Source: Elgaria multicarinata webbii
Taxonomy: Eukaryota > Chordata > Lepidosauria > Squamata > Anguidae
Length of the DNA: 64,000 nt
NCBI RefSeq assembly: GCF_023053635.1
Contig: NC_086187.1
Coordinates: forward strand, 29,488,501 to 29,552,500
Direction of reading: 5' to 3'
Position 1 is the stretch's first letter, and each line of letters starts with the position of its first letter. Both the position numbers and the translations under genes were made by a program. Below the pieces are notes generated by a model. That model made no database searches. It was not told where the DNA came from and was given only the letters and a program-made list of their open reading frames with translations. Positions 48,947 to 64,000 of the stretch are shown here, one piece after another.

Positions 48947-49264
48947 TCATCTCTTTACCAAGCGCGCTGTTGTCTGCCGTGGCCTTGCTAGCAACGTGGC
49001 CAGACACGAGGAGGCCCAGATCTCCACCACCAGCCACAGAACCAGCATGGCCATCCCTGCAAGGTGCAGGCCCCATGGGGACTCGGGGACCCAGTGGAGG
49101 CCAGGAAACGAACAGAAGGTGGTGTGGAGCTGACGCAGCATCCCTCCCTCTTGGCCAGCCCCGGCCAGCCCCTCTTGGCCTTTCCCGGGCGCCTGGTTGT
49201 CGCCAGGAAAGTCCTTTTGCCACACCAGAGCGCTGAGCACCAGCACCCCAAAGGCGTATCGCAT
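48947..49264 (-). CDS. Small ORF with signal-peptide and membrane-like segments (105 aa)
   Basis: Starts GACC-ATG with MRYAFGVLVLSALVWQKDF, a plausible signal peptide, and has a hydrophobic stretch (LAGMAMLVLWLVVEIW) before a basic end. No family recognised. A possible donor (GCGCTTG/GTAAAG) lies just before the stop, so it could be a first exon. Overlapping frames are equally open in this GC-rich DNA, so support is weak. Confidence 0.25.
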   Translation of the reverse strand: MRYAFGVLVLSALVWQKDFPGDNQAPGKGQEGLAGAGQEGGMLRQLHTTFCSFPGLHWVPESPWGLHLAGMAMLVLWLVVEIWASSCLATLLARPRQTTARLVKR

Positions 49265-49494
49265 GGTCTCCCCCCCCCTCAGGCGACAGTTCCGAGGGCG
49301 TCACGGCCGCTCCAGCACCACAGCAGCCGAGCGGCACCTTTGCGCTGCCGGCCACTCTGCCAAAGGTAGCCAGCCGGCCGGCCTCCCTGCCTGCCTGCAG
49401 TCGTGGCCGCAGCTCATGGGTGTCACAATGGGGCCACAGGGCAGCTGCTGGTTGCCAGGAGCTTCTGGCTCTCTCTCCTCCTCTCAATCCTGGA

Positions 49495-49566
49495 CTTTGC
49501 CCGGCCAGAGAGCCCTGGCTATGGGAGCGGTATATAAGTGTAATAAATAAATAAATAAATAAATTC
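49495..49566 (+). mobile_element. L2-type LINE 3' tail
   Basis: GCCCGGCCAGAGAGCCCTGG then GAGCGGTATATAAGTGTAAT and (AAAT)n. Same tail as the antisense copy in the LTR fossil. Confidence 0.75.
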
Positions 49567-50045
49567 TTCAGGGTTGGGGGAAGGCAGGACGCCTGCTGGA
49601 GGGCGCCTGGGTCCCTGCCCTAGCCAGGCTGCAGTGAGGAAGATTCTGTCACTCCCAAGGATCATTGGAGGGTTGGAACTCCAGATCGCTTCCTGCTGGT
49701 GGCAGCGGCTTCTCCTCTGGGAGACTCTGTGGCTATGCACCTGCTGGATCAGGCCTGGGACAAAGCCACTTCCTAGCCCTGGCTAGCCGGCGCAGAGCCA
49801 GGATCCTTTCTTGGTGCAAAAGTGCTCTGAATTCTGGTGACGTTTTAGAGATGCGGAGGACACACGCGATTGGCTTTCTCCCTGTGCGCGTATTCCTGAA
49901 CTAACTCCAGAGCTACAGATGTTTAAAGTCCCTCCTCTCTCTCTCTCACACCCACCCAGGACCAGTTCAATACCAGAGCTGTTGCAACAATGACAAGGAT
50001 GCAGGAAAGCAGAGCGGAGAGAGGATGTATAAATAGGTGGTCTTT

Positions 50046-50051
50046 TTTATT
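50046..50051 (-). terminator. CLCN7: Poly(A) signal candidate of CLCN7
   Basis: AATAAA on the minus strand about 1.44 kb past the CLCN7 stop, which would give a 3' UTR of normal size for this gene. No closer canonical signal was noticed. Confidence 0.5.
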
Positions 50052-51487
50052 TCAGCACAGAAGAACTCTCTCCCAGGTGCAGCTGCACACATCACCAAAA
50101 AGAGCAAAGGGGGCGGCAGGTGCCCTTCAGGTGTGGGGACCCTAAAACCAAGGCCCCTGGAGGCGAGGCCAGGGGGCAGTGGCCTGCCAGTTGCTGACCA
50201 ACCTCATGCCCACGCCACGCGCCAGGCTCAAGGGAGCCCTGCTGCCCAAGGGGGGCTGCAATGCGTTCCTCCCCGCCTACGAGGGCAACAGCACCCAGAA
50301 GCACCCAGCAAGAGAGCAAGGCCCCGGCTCAGGCGGGAGGGCCAGGGGACGCGGAGGGAGGGCAGCCTGCCCAGAGTCCTGGCATCTTGCTGAACAGGTG
50401 GTCCTTGCCAAACTGCACCGGGATGGTTTCCTTGCAGCTGCTTGACCTCCAGGAAACACCCCAGAGATGGATGGGGAACCAGAGGAGGGAAGAGGCGGGC
50501 ACAGCCCGTGCCTGAGAAGGGGGCTGCCAGGTTCAAGGTGAAAAAGGCCGGCTGTGCAGAAAAACGCTGCCTGTTTGCGGGGTGTGAGAGTGTGAAGAAG
50601 GAAGGGATCAGAGAGAGCCGTGTGCAGAGTCTTTGGACCAGTCAGGAAACTCTCCACCCAGGGGCAGCGGAGCAGGGCTTGTGTGAGGAGGAGGAGGAGG
50701 AGGTGTATGCAAACCCGGCATAAGCTCCTCAGTGGGGAGGGAGGCAGGGAGCTCCCCAAAACTCAGCTCGGAGTAGCTTTCCTCCGATGAGCTTCTAAAT
50801 GAGGAGGTGGTGTGAGGAATTGGAGTCGGGGGGGGGGAGATCTCTGTGGAAGCACAACCCCCCCTATTCAGAACGGCTCAGCCATGCGCCTGACGGCGTG
50901 AAGAGATGGAGAAAGGGGAGCGTGGAGGGTGGTTGGCTGGCTTCATTTCATCCTTCGCATGCAGATCAGGCCCACCCACGTGAGCCACCGGGGGAGGGAA
51001 GCTGCCACGGATCCCAGAAAATGCCAGCAAGGGTTTGGGGGCAGCTTCTACACGCTGGGGCCAATCAGGCCAGGGCTGACGAGGCATCCTGGAAGGCACG
51101 CTGGGTGAGGATTGGGGCCTGCGCAGAACCAAGGGGAGGGGACTAGCCAGTCATGCACCGCCCCCCCCCCCCGGCTCAGGTCTGCCACAGAGATGGGGCC
51201 ACCTGGATCTTCCGGAAGGCCCCTGCCAAAACCGCTACAGGCCCTTCCAGGAATCCGACCCCAGCGGAGCGCCTAGAGCCGGCTGTTGAGAGCGAGAGAG
51301 AGAGGAGACCCTTTCAGGAGTGGCCAAGGGGGTAGAGAGGCCAGGCAGCTGTGCAGGCAGCGCCACCGGCCGGGAGTTTGGGTTGGCACCTCCCTCTCAG
51401 CCTCGCCTCGCCAAGGCAGCGGCGCCGGTGCCAGGAGGCTGGCCAGTTCCTGAGGCAGACCGAGGCCTGCAGCCCCCGGGGGCGAAG

Positions 51488-64000
<12,513 letters not shown>

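Overview
The window looks like a GC-rich chromosome segment from a squamate reptile, probably a lizard. The vertebrate genes have many short exons. The intergenic and intronic space holds CR1 and L2 LINE pieces, tRNA-headed SINEs, palindromic MITEs of the type ending in a 'CCAACCTGGTGCCCTCCAGATGT' core, and a fossil Ty3/gypsy-type LTR element. The species call rests on remembered repeat types and was not searched. GC-rich islands and compact genes fit a microchromosome. ECI1, PARN and CLCN7 all lie on human 16p, so the segment is 16p-like, but their spacing here is far tighter than in human.

Layout. (1) 0.85-5.7 kb, minus: complete ECI1 in seven coding exons giving 303 codons, with one GC-AG intron. 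(2) 5.7-6.6 kb: a CpG-rich head-to-head promoter shared by ECI1 and PARN. (3) 6.6-21.5 kb, plus: complete PARN in 24 coding exons giving 640 codons; all DEDDh residues and the cap-binding Trp fall at exactly the human positions. (4) 21.5-30.4 kb: no recognised gene, repeats, and a few exon-like stretches on the minus strand. (5) 30.4-31.9 kb: an unassigned CpG island with splice-donor-like sites on the minus strand. (6) 33.8-34.9 kb: a second CpG island holding a tRNA-Thr(CGT) gene and a TATA/NRF1-type promoter signature. (7) 35.2-38.4 kb: a decayed Gmr1-like LTR element with a SCAN-like gag, itself hit by LINE pieces. (8) 40.4-43.3 kb, minus: a large exon of an unusual SPATA31-like gene with a 13-unit, 12-residue repeat that switches charge class. 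(9) 43.9-50 kb: LINE, SINE and hAT-MITE territory with two weak small ORFs. (10) 50-64 kb, minus: the C-terminal 15 coding exons of CLCN7; its 5' half lies beyond the window.

How it fits together. The three firm genes are housekeeping functions: mitochondrial fatty-acid oxidation (ECI1), poly(A) removal (PARN) and lysosomal 2Cl-/H+ exchange (CLCN7). There is no operon-like logic, but ECI1 and PARN probably share a bidirectional promoter. Exon boundaries were assigned by hand from splice sites and reading-phase continuity; every junction of ECI1, PARN and the visible part of CLCN7 is phase-consistent. The least explained parts are the SPATA31-like gene, the orphan CpG island at 31 kb and the 66-bp duplicated segment shared by the promoter island and a PARN intron.
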